Of a DNA stretch of 64,000 nt, positions 8,097 through 16,263 are shown one piece after another. Origin of the DNA: Kluyvera sp047971185 (GTDB lineage Bacteria > Pseudomonadota > Gammaproteobacteria > Enterobacterales > Enterobacteriaceae). The DNA lies in contig NZ_JBKDZH010000003.1 of the NCBI RefSeq assembly GCF_047971185.1, forward strand, positions 1-64,000, read 5' to 3'. A program made the translations under genes and the position numbers. Within the stretch, counting starts at the first letter, position 1. Each line of letters starts with the position of its first letter. Under the pieces are notes generated by a model. That model was not told the DNA's origin. It ran no database searches and saw only the letters and a list, made by a program, of their open reading frames with translations.

Positions 8097-9662
8097 ATGC
8101 TCGACACCAACATGAAAACCCAGCTCAAGGCCTATCTTGAGAAGCTGACCAAACCTGTTGAGCTGATTGCCACGCTGGATGACAGCGCTAAATCGGCAGA
8201 GATCAAGGAACTGTTGGCTGAAATCGCTGAACTGTCTGACAATGTCACCTTCAAAGAAGACAACAGCCTGGCGGTGCGTAAACCGTCGTTCCTGATTACT
8301 AACCCCGGTTCCCTCCAGGGGCCGCGCTTTGCGGGTTCCCCGCTGGGCCACGAGTTTACCTCGCTGGTGCTGGCGCTGCTGTGGACCGGCGGCCATCCGT
8401 CGAAAGAAGCGCAGTCTCTGCTTGAGCAAATCCGCGATATCGACGGCGATTTTGAATTTGAAACCTATTATTCGCTGTCTTGCCATAACTGCCCGGACGT
8501 GGTGCAGGCGCTGAACCTGATGTCGGTGCTGAACCCGCGTATCAAGCATACGGCGATTGACGGCGGTACCTTCCAGAACGAAATCACCGAGCGTAACGTG
8601 ATGGGCGTTCCGGCAGTGTATGTGAACGGTCAGGAATTTGGTCAGGGTCGTATGACGCTGGCGGAAATCGTGGCGAAAGTGGATACCGGTGCGGAAAAAC
8701 GCGCGGCGGAAGAGCTTAACAAACGCGATGCGTATGAAGTGCTGATCGTCGGTTCCGGTCCGTCCGGCGCGGCGGCGGCGGTTTACTCGGCGCGTAAAGG
8801 TATTCGTACCGGTCTGATGGGCGAACGCTTTGGCGGTCAGGTGCTGGATACCGTTGATATCGAAAACTACATCTCCGTGCCGAAGACCGAAGGTCAGAAG
8901 CTGGCGGGCGCGCTGAAGGCACACGTTAGCGAATATGATGTGGACGTGATTGATTCCCAGAGCGCGGCTAAGCTGGTGCCAGCGTCAGTTGAAGGCGGCC
9001 TGCATCAGATTGAAACCGCGTCCGGCGCGGTGCTGAAAGCGCGCAGCATTATTATCGCCACCGGCGCCAAATGGCGTAACATGAACGTGCCGGGTGAAGA
9101 CCAGTATCGTACCAAGGGCGTCACCTACTGCCCGCACTGCGACGGCCCGCTGTTTAAAGGCAAACGCGTGGCGGTGATTGGCGGCGGTAACTCCGGCGTG
9201 GAAGCGGCAATCGACCTGGCGGGCGTGGTTGAACACGTTACGCTGCTGGAATTTGCTCCGGAAATGAAGGCCGACCAGGTGCTGCAGGATAAAGTTCGCA
9301 GCCTGAAGAACGTCGACATCATTCTCAATGCGCAGACCACCGAAGTGAAAGGCGACGGCACCAAAGTGACCGGCCTGCAGTACCGTGACCGCGTGAGCGG
9401 CGATGAGCATCACGTGGCGCTGGCTGGGATCTTCGTGCAGATTGGTTTGCTGCCGAACACCACCTGGCTGGAAGGTGCGGTTGAACGTAACCGGATGGGT
9501 GAAATCATTATCGATGCGAAATGCGAAACCAACGTGAAGGGCGTATTCGCCGCGGGTGACTGCACCACCGTGCCTTACAAACAGATTATTATTGCCGCCG
9601 GCGAAGGTGCGAAAGCGTCTCTGAGCGCGTTTGATTATCTGATTCGCACCAAAACAGCATAA
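8097..9662 (+). CDS. ahpF: alkyl hydroperoxide reductase flavoprotein subunit F
   Basis: A 521-residue protein, the same length as E. coli AhpF. It has an N-terminal double-thioredoxin-fold domain with the CHNC redox pair at Cys129/Cys132, then a thioredoxin-reductase-like part with an FAD-binding GSGPSG motif near residue 218, the CPHC pair at Cys345/Cys348 and an NAD-binding GGGNSG motif. Electrons flow NADH to FAD, to 345/348, to 129/132, to AhpC. AGGAG sits before the ATG. It ends 27 bases before a strong terminator. Confidence 0.98.
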   Translation: MLDTNMKTQLKAYLEKLTKPVELIATLDDSAKSAEIKELLAEIAELSDNVTFKEDNSLAVRKPSFLITNPGSLQGPRFAGSPLGHEFTSLVLALLWTGGHPSKEAQSLLEQIRDIDGDFEFETYYSLSCHNCPDVVQALNLMSVLNPRIKHTAIDGGTFQNEITERNVMGVPAVYVNGQEFGQGRMTLAEIVAKVDTGAEKRAAEELNKRDAYEVLIVGSGPSGAAAAVYSARKGIRTGLMGERFGGQVLDTVDIENYISVPKTEGQKLAGALKAHVSEYDVDVIDSQSAAKLVPASVEGGLHQIETASGAVLKARSIIIATGAKWRNMNVPGEDQYRTKGVTYCPHCDGPLFKGKRVAVIGGGNSGVEAAIDLAGVVEHVTLLEFAPEMKADQVLQDKVRSLKNVDIILNAQTTEVKGDGTKVTGLQYRDRVSGDEHHVALAGIFVQIGLLPNTTWLEGAVERNRMGEIIIDAKCETNVKGVFAAGDCTTVPYKQIIIAAGEGAKASLSAFDYLIRTKTA

Positions 9663-9688
9663 AAAAGAAGACAATGCCTGCAATGTCA

Positions 9689-9716
9689 AAGGCCACCGAA
9701 AGGTGGCCTTTTTTTG
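9689..9716 (+). terminator. bidirectional terminator between ahpF and uspG
   Basis: AAGGCCACC (9689-9697), GAAA loop, GGTGGCCTT (9702-9710), then TTTTT. A strong stem with a tetraloop closes the ahpCF operon and can also serve the convergent uspG. Confidence 0.9.
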
Positions 9717-9736
9717 TTTGGCAGATATCGCCGGGG

Positions 9737-10165
9737 TTAACGGACGACTAATACGGGAATATGCGCGTGGCGAATGACGCTGGAGGCATTAGAGCCAAGA
9801 AGGTGGGTGCTGATTGACGGGTTACGTGAACCAATCACCACCATGTCGGCGTTCAGCTCTTCCGCCAGTTCGTTCACCGCGTCGCGGACGCTGCCTAAAC
9901 GAACGTGCAGTTTGATGCGGGAAGGATCGAGCGAGAAGTGGCTGACCATGGTGGTCAGGCGGCTTTCCGCTTCCTGCTGAAGGTGTTCCTCAAAGCGTCG
10001 CAGATCGGAAGCAAAGCGGCTCATGGTGTAGCTGGCCGACGCGGGCAGCACGTGCAGCAGATGGATAATGCCGTCCTGCTGGGCCAAAAACTCTGCGTGA
10101 CGGATAGCTTTGTCACTCAACTCCATTTCAAAAACATCAACTGGCATAATGATTGTTTTGTACAT
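9737..10165 (-). CDS. uspG: universal stress protein G
   Basis: A 142-residue UspA-fold protein, the E. coli UspG (YbdQ) length. The C-terminal nucleotide-binding signature is present: VVIGSRNPSISTHLLGSNASSVIRHA around residues 110-135 fits the family Gly-x2-Gly-x9-Gly-(Ser) pattern loosely. Family members are cytoplasmic, dimeric, induced by growth arrest, and G/F-type members bind ATP and can autophosphorylate. It is a single-gene unit with GGAGG in front of the ATG, convergent with ahpF. Confidence 0.94.
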   Translation of the reverse strand: MYKTIIMPVDVFEMELSDKAIRHAEFLAQQDGIIHLLHVLPASASYTMSRFASDLRRFEEHLQQEAESRLTTMVSHFSLDPSRIKLHVRLGSVRDAVNELAEELNADMVVIGSRNPSISTHLLGSNASSVIRHAHIPVLVVR

Positions 10166-10327
10166 AGGCTCCTCCTTGTTTCTGTAGAATAATCAAAACA
10201 CATAATGCGTTTTGAATATGTCATTCAGTTCGCAAAATAGTTTATCGGAGCGTCGCGAGTTGTAAAGTTTGGTCAGGCGGGCAGAAAGAGGATGCCTGGC
10301 ACCCTCTTAATCAGCGATAGCGCGGGA

Positions 10328-10738
10328 TTAGCGATGAAATTCGCCAGCGGCTTCCGGTTGATACAGCAGCTCAAGGACTTCGAGGTGGGTTGACGCGCCG
10401 CCTGGTAGCTCCCAATGGATGGTGCTGCCCGCGCGCAGGCCGAGCAGGGCCGCTCCCACTGGCGCCATGACCGAAAGCTGGCTGCTGCTGTCGGTCATCT
10501 GGTTCGGGAAGACCAGCGTCCGCACGCGTTCTTCGCCGGTGGTGAGATCGCGGAATCTGACCTGGCTATTCATACTCACCACATCGTGCGGCATGTCCTC
10601 TGGGGCACACATCTGGGCACGATCCAGTTCGTCGTTTAGCGCGCTCGCCACCGGGGAATTTGCGTAAGCGGGTTGCTCAAGCAGGCGGTCGATACGCTCG
10701 GCATCGAACTCATTAATAATGATGGCAGGTCTGGTCAT
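10328..10738 (-). CDS. rnk: regulator of nucleoside diphosphate kinase
   Basis: A 136-residue protein, the E. coli Rnk length. It has a short N-terminal coiled-coil region and a C-terminal GreA/GreB-type FKBP-like domain (about residues 50-130, with VMAPVGAALLGLRAG). Rnk binds RNA polymerase through this domain but lacks the acidic finger tip needed for transcript cleavage, and it affects nucleoside diphosphate kinase levels. A leader hairpin sits upstream. Monocistronic; uspG lies 162 bases downstream on the same strand. Confidence 0.95.
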   Translation of the reverse strand: MTRPAIIINEFDAERIDRLLEQPAYANSPVASALNDELDRAQMCAPEDMPHDVVSMNSQVRFRDLTTGEERVRTLVFPNQMTDSSSQLSVMAPVGAALLGLRAGSTIHWELPGGASTHLEVLELLYQPEAAGEFHR

Positions 10739-10761
10739 TATTTACTCCATGTCTATCGATT

Positions 10762-10798
10762 ATCCAAAAGAAAACCCTCACCGCCAGCGGCAAGGGTT
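10762..10798 (-). promoter_or_regulatory. terminator-like hairpin in the rnk leader
   Basis: On the minus strand AACCCT (10798-10793) pairs with AGGGTT (10778-10773) around an inner GCC/GGC pairing, followed by TTTTCTTTT. It lies about 35 bases before the rnk start and has the form of an attenuator. I recall premature-terminator candidates being proposed upstream of rnk in other gammaproteobacteria, but cannot check that here. Confidence 0.5.
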
Positions 10799-10972
10799 CA
10801 TCTTCTTCCATCATACTGATCCTGGCGTCAGGTTTGAAGTGATGAAGCGCACATTCACAGATGGCAATCCGCTACGCTGTGTGAATTTTATGCGAAATAC
10901 GTCGCAATCTATAAATATGGATTATTCTTTTTAGGCTGCGTGTGGCAGCGTCCAAACTCCATGGGAGATCGT

Positions 10973-11803
10973 ATGAGCGGTTTCGATAAACTGACCCTGA
11001 AAGATGGTAGTTATCTCTGGTTTAAAGATTGGGGGAGCGGACAACCCATCGTATTTAGCCACGGTTGGCCGCTAACGTCCGATGCGTTTGAGGATCAGAT
11101 GCTGTATCTGGGTTCCAAAGGGTATCGAGTCATCGCCCACGATAGACGAGGCCACGGACGTTCGGCACAGCCCTGGGACGGGCATAATATGGACCAGTAT
11201 GCCGACGATCTGGCTGAACTCACCGCGCACCTTAATCTGAAAGACGCGGTGCACGTCGGCCACTCCACCGGCGGTGGTGAAGTGGCGCGCTACATTGGCC
11301 GCCACGGTACCAGCCGGGTGGCGAAGGCGGTGCTGATTGGCGCGGTAACGCCTATCATGGTCAAGACCGATTTCAACCCTGACGGCGTACCGCTCGAGGT
11401 GTTTGACGGCATTCGCAACGGCGTGGTGGAAGATCGCGGCGCGTTCTTCTACGAGCTGTCGGCGGCGTTCTATGGCTATAATCGCGCCGGCGCAAAGGAA
11501 TCAAAAGCGGTGCGTGAAGGTTTTACCGAACAGGGGCTACAAGGCTCAATAAAAGCGCTGTACGACTGTATCAAAGCGTTTTCGGAAACCGATCTGCGTG
11601 AAGACCTGCGCAAGATAACGGTACCTACGCTGGTGATTCACGGCGATGACGATCAGATTGTGCCGTTTGAAACCTGCGGCAAGGTGGCGGCGCAGATCCT
11701 GCCGGACGCCGAGCTGAAGGTATATAAAGGCGGATCGCACGGGATCTGTACCACCCACAAGCACCAGATCAACGACGATCTGCTGGCGTTTATACAAAAG
11801 TAA
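10973..11803 (+). CDS. alpha/beta hydrolase, non-heme haloperoxidase/esterase family
   Basis: A 276-residue alpha/beta hydrolase of the cofactor-free chloroperoxidase (CPO-F/L) type. The nucleophile is Ser98 in GHSTGG, the acid most likely Asp227 in HGDDDQ, and the base His256 in GGSHG; the oxyanion-hole HGWP motif is near residue 31. The ATG at 10973 was chosen because GGGAG sits five bases upstream and the length fits the family; earlier in-frame starts at 10940 and 10961 lack this. Members hydrolyse small esters and show perhydrolase activity in vitro; the natural substrate is unknown. It is absent from this place in E. coli K-12, so it is an accessory insertion between rnk and rna. Confidence 0.9.
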   Translation: MSGFDKLTLKDGSYLWFKDWGSGQPIVFSHGWPLTSDAFEDQMLYLGSKGYRVIAHDRRGHGRSAQPWDGHNMDQYADDLAELTAHLNLKDAVHVGHSTGGGEVARYIGRHGTSRVAKAVLIGAVTPIMVKTDFNPDGVPLEVFDGIRNGVVEDRGAFFYELSAAFYGYNRAGAKESKAVREGFTEQGLQGSIKALYDCIKAFSETDLREDLRKITVPTLVIHGDDDQIVPFETCGKVAAQILPDAELKVYKGGSHGICTTHKHQINDDLLAFIQK

Positions 11804-11810
11804 CGATAGG

Positions 11811-11834
11811 CCGCCCCCGCCAACGCGGGGACGG
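11811..11834. terminator. GC-rich hairpin between convergent hydrolase and rna
   Basis: CCCCGC (11815-11820), CAAC loop and GCGGGG (11825-11830), extended by CCG/CGG outside one unpaired base. No clear T-run on either side, so termination would be imperfect. Confidence 0.4.
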
Positions 11835-11838
11835 GCGA

Positions 11839-12639
11839 TCAATAGCCGTTTTTATCGATCACGAACTGTTTGCCGCAGTTGCCGGGATGCGGCTGTGGCA
11901 GCAGAGAGGCGGCGGTCAGCGGGTCGTTGATGCTGGCGGATTTTATGGCAATCTGCATTTCTGTCAGGTAAGCCGGGTTGCCGTTACAGGTGAGCTTAAC
12001 GGCTTTCACGTTCTCTTTGCCGAAAGCGGCCGCTACCGCGCTGTCGAAGCTGGCGCGGGTCACGGTTTTACCGTAGTTGGCCGCCAGGAACTGGCCGAGC
12101 GCGCCCTGCTTCACTTCCGCGTTCAGGCGGACCATCGTACTGAAGTAGGCGTCCGGATCGAAACCAAAACAGACGCCGTGCTTGGCGTATTCATAGCGCT
12201 CAAGACAGCTTTTTCCACCGCTACCGGGCATCACCTGATTGAGCTTATTGGCCACTTCCAGCGACAGTCCGGTCTCTTCGGCGGCGCATTTACGGCTGGC
12301 TTTGGCTTCCGGCATATTGGGGATGGGGCGCGTGGCGCAGCCGAAGCGCATCCAGCGGTTGTTATCGACGCCGCGTGAGGCGATTGACGCGGGCAGACCA
12401 GGCCACAGGCCGTGTACCGTCAAGTAGTCGGCTTTGTTGACCGCTTCTTTTGGCTGCTGACATTCCAGCGGTTCTTTGCGATTTCTATCATGCTGGCTCT
12501 GGCAAAAGCCCGTTTGCCAGGAGAGGGCCAACACGTAACGATCGAAGTCACCATATTGCGTTGGGGCGAGAGGGGCGGCCTGTAGGCTACCCGCGCAGAG
12601 CAGCAGCGCGCATCCCGACACAATATTCTTCCTTAGCAT
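11839..12639 (-). CDS. rna: ribonuclease I, periplasmic RNase T2 family
   Basis: A 266-residue precursor with a signal peptide (hydrophobic core 7-18, likely cleavage after about residue 21 in LQA-APLA). The T2 active-site segments are present: VHGLWP with its histidine, and YEYAKHGVC with the second histidine. Cysteines at several positions fit the family disulfides. RNase I degrades RNA without strong base specificity and acts in the periplasm. In E. coli citT follows upstream; here dcuC does. Confidence 0.95.
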   Translation of the reverse strand: MLRKNIVSGCALLLCAGSLQAAPLAPTQYGDFDRYVLALSWQTGFCQSQHDRNRKEPLECQQPKEAVNKADYLTVHGLWPGLPASIASRGVDNNRWMRFGCATRPIPNMPEAKASRKCAAEETGLSLEVANKLNQVMPGSGGKSCLERYEYAKHGVCFGFDPDAYFSTMVRLNAEVKQGALGQFLAANYGKTVTRASFDSAVAAAFGKENVKAVKLTCNGNPAYLTEMQIAIKSASINDPLTAASLLPQPHPGNCGKQFVIDKNGY

Positions 12640-12690
12640 TTTTCTGACTCCACGTTTTTAATCATTTAGTGACGTTATTACATAATAAAA

Positions 12691-12715
12691 TAAGGCGCCC
12701 TCAGGCGCCTTATTT
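12691..12715 (-). terminator. dcuC terminator
   Basis: TAAGGCGCC (12691-12699), CTCA loop, GGCGCCTTA (12704-12712). An A-rich stretch to the left gives the U-run for leftward transcripts, closing dcuC before rna. Confidence 0.85.
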
Positions 12716-12732
12716 ATTTCATCAGTCAATGA

Positions 12733-14103
12733 TTACGCGGCTGAGCCGGGAACCAGAATTTCCGTAGCGATAATGACCACAATCAGGCCGACAATGACCG
12801 GTACTGAGGTACGCTTGACCACTTCGAACGGCGAGATTTTTGCCATCCCGGCAACCGCCACTACCACGCCGGAAACCGGGGAGATGGTACGACCCAGGTT
12901 GGAGGCCTGCAGCATCGGGATGGAGAGATACGCCGGGTTAATGCCGGAGGAGTGCGCCAGCTTTGGAATCATCTCAACGAAGGCATAGAACGGTGCGTTA
13001 CCGGAACCCGTGGTCATGGCCGCGAGCATGGTCAGCACCACCAGTACCAGCATCAGAATGATACTGGCGGAACCGAACGAGGTCGCGATAGAAATCAGGC
13101 TGTTGATAAAGCCGATGGTGCTCAGGCCCTGAGCGAAGACGCCGGCGGCAACCAACAGCATAACCACGCCAGCAAAGGCGTCGGCCATTCCGCGATAGGC
13201 GACTTCCAGGCCAGCAAAGACGTTCTGGGTATTAAAGCCGCGGAAGAATTCCAGCACGGCGGCGAGCAGCATGCAAATCACCAGAATGGCGATAATATGC
13301 AGCTCGGGGCCCCATTTACCGTCGAAAATCAGCACGCCAATAATCGGCGTAAACGGCAGAATGGCGTAGAAGCTCGGCGCGGTGGTGGTAATTTCGCTGA
13401 CGTCCAGCATCTCGTGAGAGATATTCTCTTTTTTATCCAGATAACGTTGCCAGAAGAAATGGGCGATAGCCATCGCGATAATTGCGGCGATGGAAATAGG
13501 CAGCGTGGTTTTAAAAGCGAAATCAATCAACGGCATTTCAGCGGCTTTCGCCGCCAGTACGACGTCACCGGAGGTCGGTGAAAGAATAATGGCGGCAGGG
13601 GAGGCGCAGATCGCGGCAGCGGCCCCGCGGCTAATTCCCACGTTAACCATAACCGGGAACAGCGTCGCCATCAGCAGTACGCCAAGACCGGTGGCGGACG
13701 AGACGGCGAGCGACATCAGGCAGGCGACAAAATAGGCCGCAATCATCAGCAAATACGGGGAGTTAATATATTGCAGCGGTTTGGAGGCCAGCTTTACGAC
13801 CATATCGTTAGCGCCGATATGGGTCATATAAGCCGCAAAACCACAAAGCATCATAATCATCATGCCGAGGTCGCCACCGCGGCTCATCAGCAGAATTTTA
13901 ATATATTCAACGATATCGGTAGCGGAATAACCCGTGCTCGTTGCGCTGCTCGGTAAAATCTTATGTCCCATCAATGCGCTAGCAATCAGCAGCAGCAGAC
14001 CGCCAACGAAGAGGACCCCCGTCGCGGAATAACCTTTGATGATGTAGCGGGCCACGCCCACGATAACCACAACACCAATCAGGAGTTCAAAGAACGTTAA
14101 CAT
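12733..14103 (-). CDS. dcuC: anaerobic C4-dicarboxylate transporter DcuC
   Basis: A 456-residue membrane protein with 11-12 hydrophobic segments, closely matching E. coli DcuC through its N-terminal third. DcuC exports succinate during fermentation and can exchange fumarate for succinate. I placed the start at 14103 (MLTFFELL) because AGGTG sits six bases upstream and E. coli DcuC starts the same way. An FNR-type palindrome lies upstream at 14193-14206. In E. coli a cit operon separates rna from dcuC; here they are adjacent. Confidence 0.95.
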   Translation of the reverse strand: MLTFFELLIGVVVIVGVARYIIKGYSATGVLFVGGLLLLIASALMGHKILPSSATSTGYSATDIVEYIKILLMSRGGDLGMMIMMLCGFAAYMTHIGANDMVVKLASKPLQYINSPYLLMIAAYFVACLMSLAVSSATGLGVLLMATLFPVMVNVGISRGAAAAICASPAAIILSPTSGDVVLAAKAAEMPLIDFAFKTTLPISIAAIIAMAIAHFFWQRYLDKKENISHEMLDVSEITTTAPSFYAILPFTPIIGVLIFDGKWGPELHIIAILVICMLLAAVLEFFRGFNTQNVFAGLEVAYRGMADAFAGVVMLLVAAGVFAQGLSTIGFINSLISIATSFGSASIILMLVLVVLTMLAAMTTGSGNAPFYAFVEMIPKLAHSSGINPAYLSIPMLQASNLGRTISPVSGVVVAVAGMAKISPFEVVKRTSVPVIVGLIVVIIATEILVPGSAA

Positions 14104-14757
14104 TATTAACACCTATCGCCCAGTTGTAATATTGATGCACAGGCGCATCAAAAGTAAGTGGTGAAATGTGCCGAAAAAAACGGCAAATTTAGCTGATGAA
14201 AATCAAAAAATAGACTAATTAAAGACGATGACTTTGCAATTTACACGATGTACTCACAAAGCGGAACATCGTCATCGCCATAAGTATAGTTGGCTGATGA
14301 AATAATAAACAGAAAAGGTAAATGAAATGTTGATTTTTCAGGCAGATAGGGAGTGCGGATACCCTGTGGTCGCTGGGTGACTGCGCTTACTGGTAAAGCC
14401 GGATATAATCGCATTGGGTTCCACGGTGACAGATTAATGGCTATTTTTATATTTTTAAAATACGTAAATACACTCATTAAAGAGAGATATTTCGTCAGGA
14501 AAGATAATATTGCACAGAGTGTATTTAATATTAAAAGCGTAGGGGGTAATCGGCAAACGGTCTGGTATGCATATAGTTGATGTTATGGGGTGATATTTAT
14601 TCAGTTGGGCAAAGTGGTGGCTTTGATAGTTTATCTAAGAAAATTCTAATTTATAATTAGCCTGAAGAAAAAAGAGCGGCAATTGATACCGTTGGGGTGC
14701 AATTGAGTTTATTCTTGTTAGACTATTCTTAATTGATACTTTATTGGCAAGTCTATC
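14104..14757. other. AT-rich intergenic region dcuC-pagP
   Basis: 654 bases with no credible gene. The right half of the 75-codon frame at 14353-14580 is poor coding sequence. A somewhat GC-richer island at about 14340-14435 stands out from AT-rich flanks and could be a remnant. The FNR-like site near dcuC is the only recognisable signal besides the pagP promoter area. Confidence 0.6.
14193..14206. promoter_or_regulatory. FNR-like site upstream of dcuC
   Basis: Read on the minus strand this is TTGAT-TTTC-ATCAG, one mismatch from the FNR consensus TTGAT-N4-ATCAA, about 90 bases upstream of the dcuC start. FNR activation of dcuC under anaerobiosis is established in E. coli. Confidence 0.6.
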
Positions 14758-15333
14758 GTGTTAAAAGTAAATAAATTTTTCCCACTGTCGTTGATTTTCG
14801 CAGGGCTGTCCGGTGCGGCGCTTCCTGCCGCGGCCTCTTTTACAGAAACCATCAAAGATGGCTACCACACCCTCAGCAATAACATCGTCCAGACCTGGGA
14901 TGAACCACAGCATTACGATCTGTACGTGCCAGCAATTACCTGGCATGCGCGTTTTGCCTACGATACAGACAAAACCGACAGGTACAATGAGCGTCCCTGG
15001 GGGGCGGGTTTCGGCATGTCGCGCTGGGATGATAAAGGCAACTGGAACGGCATCTATCTGATGGCTTTTAAGGACTCCTACAATAAATGGGAGCCGATCG
15101 GCGGCTATGGCTGGGAAAAAACCTGGCGGCCGCTGGCGGACGATAACTTCCATCTGGGGTTGGGTTACACCGTCGGGATCACCGCTCGCGATAACTGGAA
15201 TTATATCCCTGTCCCGCTGGTGCTACCGCTGGCCTCTATCGGCTACGGGCCGGCAACGTTCCAGATGACCTACATTCCGGGCACCTATAACAACGGTAAT
15301 GTCTACTTTGCGTGGCTGCGTTTTCAGTTCTGA
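14758..15333 (+). CDS. pagP: lipid A palmitoyltransferase PagP
   Basis: A 191-residue outer-membrane enzyme that moves palmitate from phospholipids to lipid A. The N-terminal 26 residues form a signal peptide (core PLSLIFAGLSGAALPAAA). The mature part closely matches E. coli PagP (ITWHARFAYD, RYNERPWG, NWNYIPVP) and ends in phenylalanine, the outer-membrane barrel signature. The start is GTG with only a weak ribosome site, in keeping with low basal expression. PhoPQ control is known for the family; upstream AGTTTA and TGTTAG (14704-14720) loosely resemble a PhoP box but with a four-base gap instead of five. Confidence 0.94.
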   Translation: MLKVNKFFPLSLIFAGLSGAALPAAASFTETIKDGYHTLSNNIVQTWDEPQHYDLYVPAITWHARFAYDTDKTDRYNERPWGAGFGMSRWDDKGNWNGIYLMAFKDSYNKWEPIGGYGWEKTWRPLADDNFHLGLGYTVGITARDNWNYIPVPLVLPLASIGYGPATFQMTYIPGTYNNGNVYFAWLRFQF

Positions 15334-15454
15334 TTACGGGTCCTGGAACAAGCTGCGGGATAAAGTCAACCTGCAAACAAAAGTTAGCGACATTTATCAC
15401 TTTTTAACGAACTTAGGCTGGACAAAACGCACGACAATTGTTGTACTGTTAACT

Positions 15455-15477
15455 GACACAGATTAGTGTCGTTTTTT
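15455..15477 (+). terminator. terminator-like hairpin between pagP and cspE
   Basis: GACAC (15455-15459), six-base loop, GTGTC (15466-15470), then GTTTTTT. The stem is short. It ends 19 bases before cspE, so it lies either at the end of pagP transcripts or inside the cspE leader, where it could act as an attenuator; CspE itself is an antiterminator. Confidence 0.45.
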
Positions 15478-15495
15478 CATATAAAGGTAATTTTG

Positions 15496-15705
15496 ATGTC
15501 TAAGATTAAAGGTAACGTTAAGTGGTTTAATGAGTCCAAAGGATTCGGTTTCATTACTCCGGAAGATGGTAGCAAAGACGTATTCGTACACTTCTCTGCA
15601 ATCCAGACCAACGGTTTCAAAACTCTGGCTGAAGGTCAGCGCGTAGAGTTCGAAATCACTAACGGTGCCAAAGGCCCTTCTGCTGCTAACGTCATCGCTC
15701 TGTAA
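15496..15705 (+). CDS. cspE: cold-shock-like protein CspE
   Basis: A 69-residue single cold-shock domain with RNP1 (KGFGFI, residues about 16-21) and RNP2 (VFVHF, about 29-33). As far as I can recall it matches E. coli CspE at every residue. It binds single-stranded nucleic acids, melts RNA hairpins and promotes antitermination; it is expressed at 37 degrees. The start at 15496 is preceded by AAGGT; a longer in-frame extension from 15466 has no ribosome site. Confidence 0.98.
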
Positions 15706-15730
15706 GCGAAAAATAGCAGTCAGAATTCAA

Positions 15731-15757
15731 AACCCGCTTAAGTGCGGGTTTTTTTTA
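15731..15757 (+). terminator. cspE terminator
   Basis: AACCCGC (15731-15737), TTAAGT loop, GCGGGTT (15744-15750), then a run of T. It also faces convergent crcB. Confidence 0.92.
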
Positions 15758-15763
15758 TTCTTT

Positions 15764-16147
15764 TTACCCCTGACTGCTGGCGCTGAACAGCCAGAATGCC
15801 AGTGCGGTCATGGCGAAAGAGCCAAGCAGGTTAACCGCCACGTTCAGCAGGGCCCAGCTGAATTTCCCTGCTTGTAAAAGAAAGACCACCTCCGCCGAGA
15901 AGGTCGAGAAGGTGGTCAGCCCGCCGCAGAAACCGGTGGTGATCAGGACTTTCCAGATCGGGTCGATATGCGGCAGCCGGTTAAACCAGGCAAGGCCCGC
16001 GCCGATAATAAAGGCGCCCAGCAGGTTTGCCGCCAGCGTCCCTAGCGGTAGCGCATGGTGCAGGGGATTAAAGCGAAAGCTGATCAGCCAGCGGGCGACG
16101 CTGCCGGTACCGCCGCCGATAAACACGGCTAACATAAGTTGCATCAT
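15764..16147 (-). CDS. crcB: fluoride ion channel Fluc/CrcB
   Basis: A 127-residue membrane protein with four hydrophobic helices, the E. coli length. The family forms dual-topology dimers that let toxic fluoride leave the cell. Conserved GGGTGSVARW near the N terminus and TTFSTFSAE near residues 79-87 are present, the latter containing the central sodium/fluoride-pore residues. I saw no fluoride riboswitch in the 116 bases upstream. Confidence 0.95.
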   Translation of the reverse strand: MMQLMLAVFIGGGTGSVARWLISFRFNPLHHALPLGTLAANLLGAFIIGAGLAWFNRLPHIDPIWKVLITTGFCGGLTTFSTFSAEVVFLLQAGKFSWALLNVAVNLLGSFAMTALAFWLFSASSQG

Positions 16148-16263
16148 GCGGATTTCCTGCCATTTTCGAATCGTGAGCAGAGTTTAACCCTGTCGGGCGA
16201 ATCTGGCTATATACTCATCTGTATTCATCATCTTGATATATTAGACATACTTAAGGAGATGCT

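Noticed and set aside
14704..14720. PhoP-box-like direct repeat in front of pagP
   Set aside because: The spacing between half-sites is four bases instead of five and both half-sites have mismatches; mentioned only in the pagP entry.
16148..16263. Fluoride riboswitch before crcB
   Set aside because: The short spacer lacks the GC-rich pseudoknot core expected of the crcB motif.
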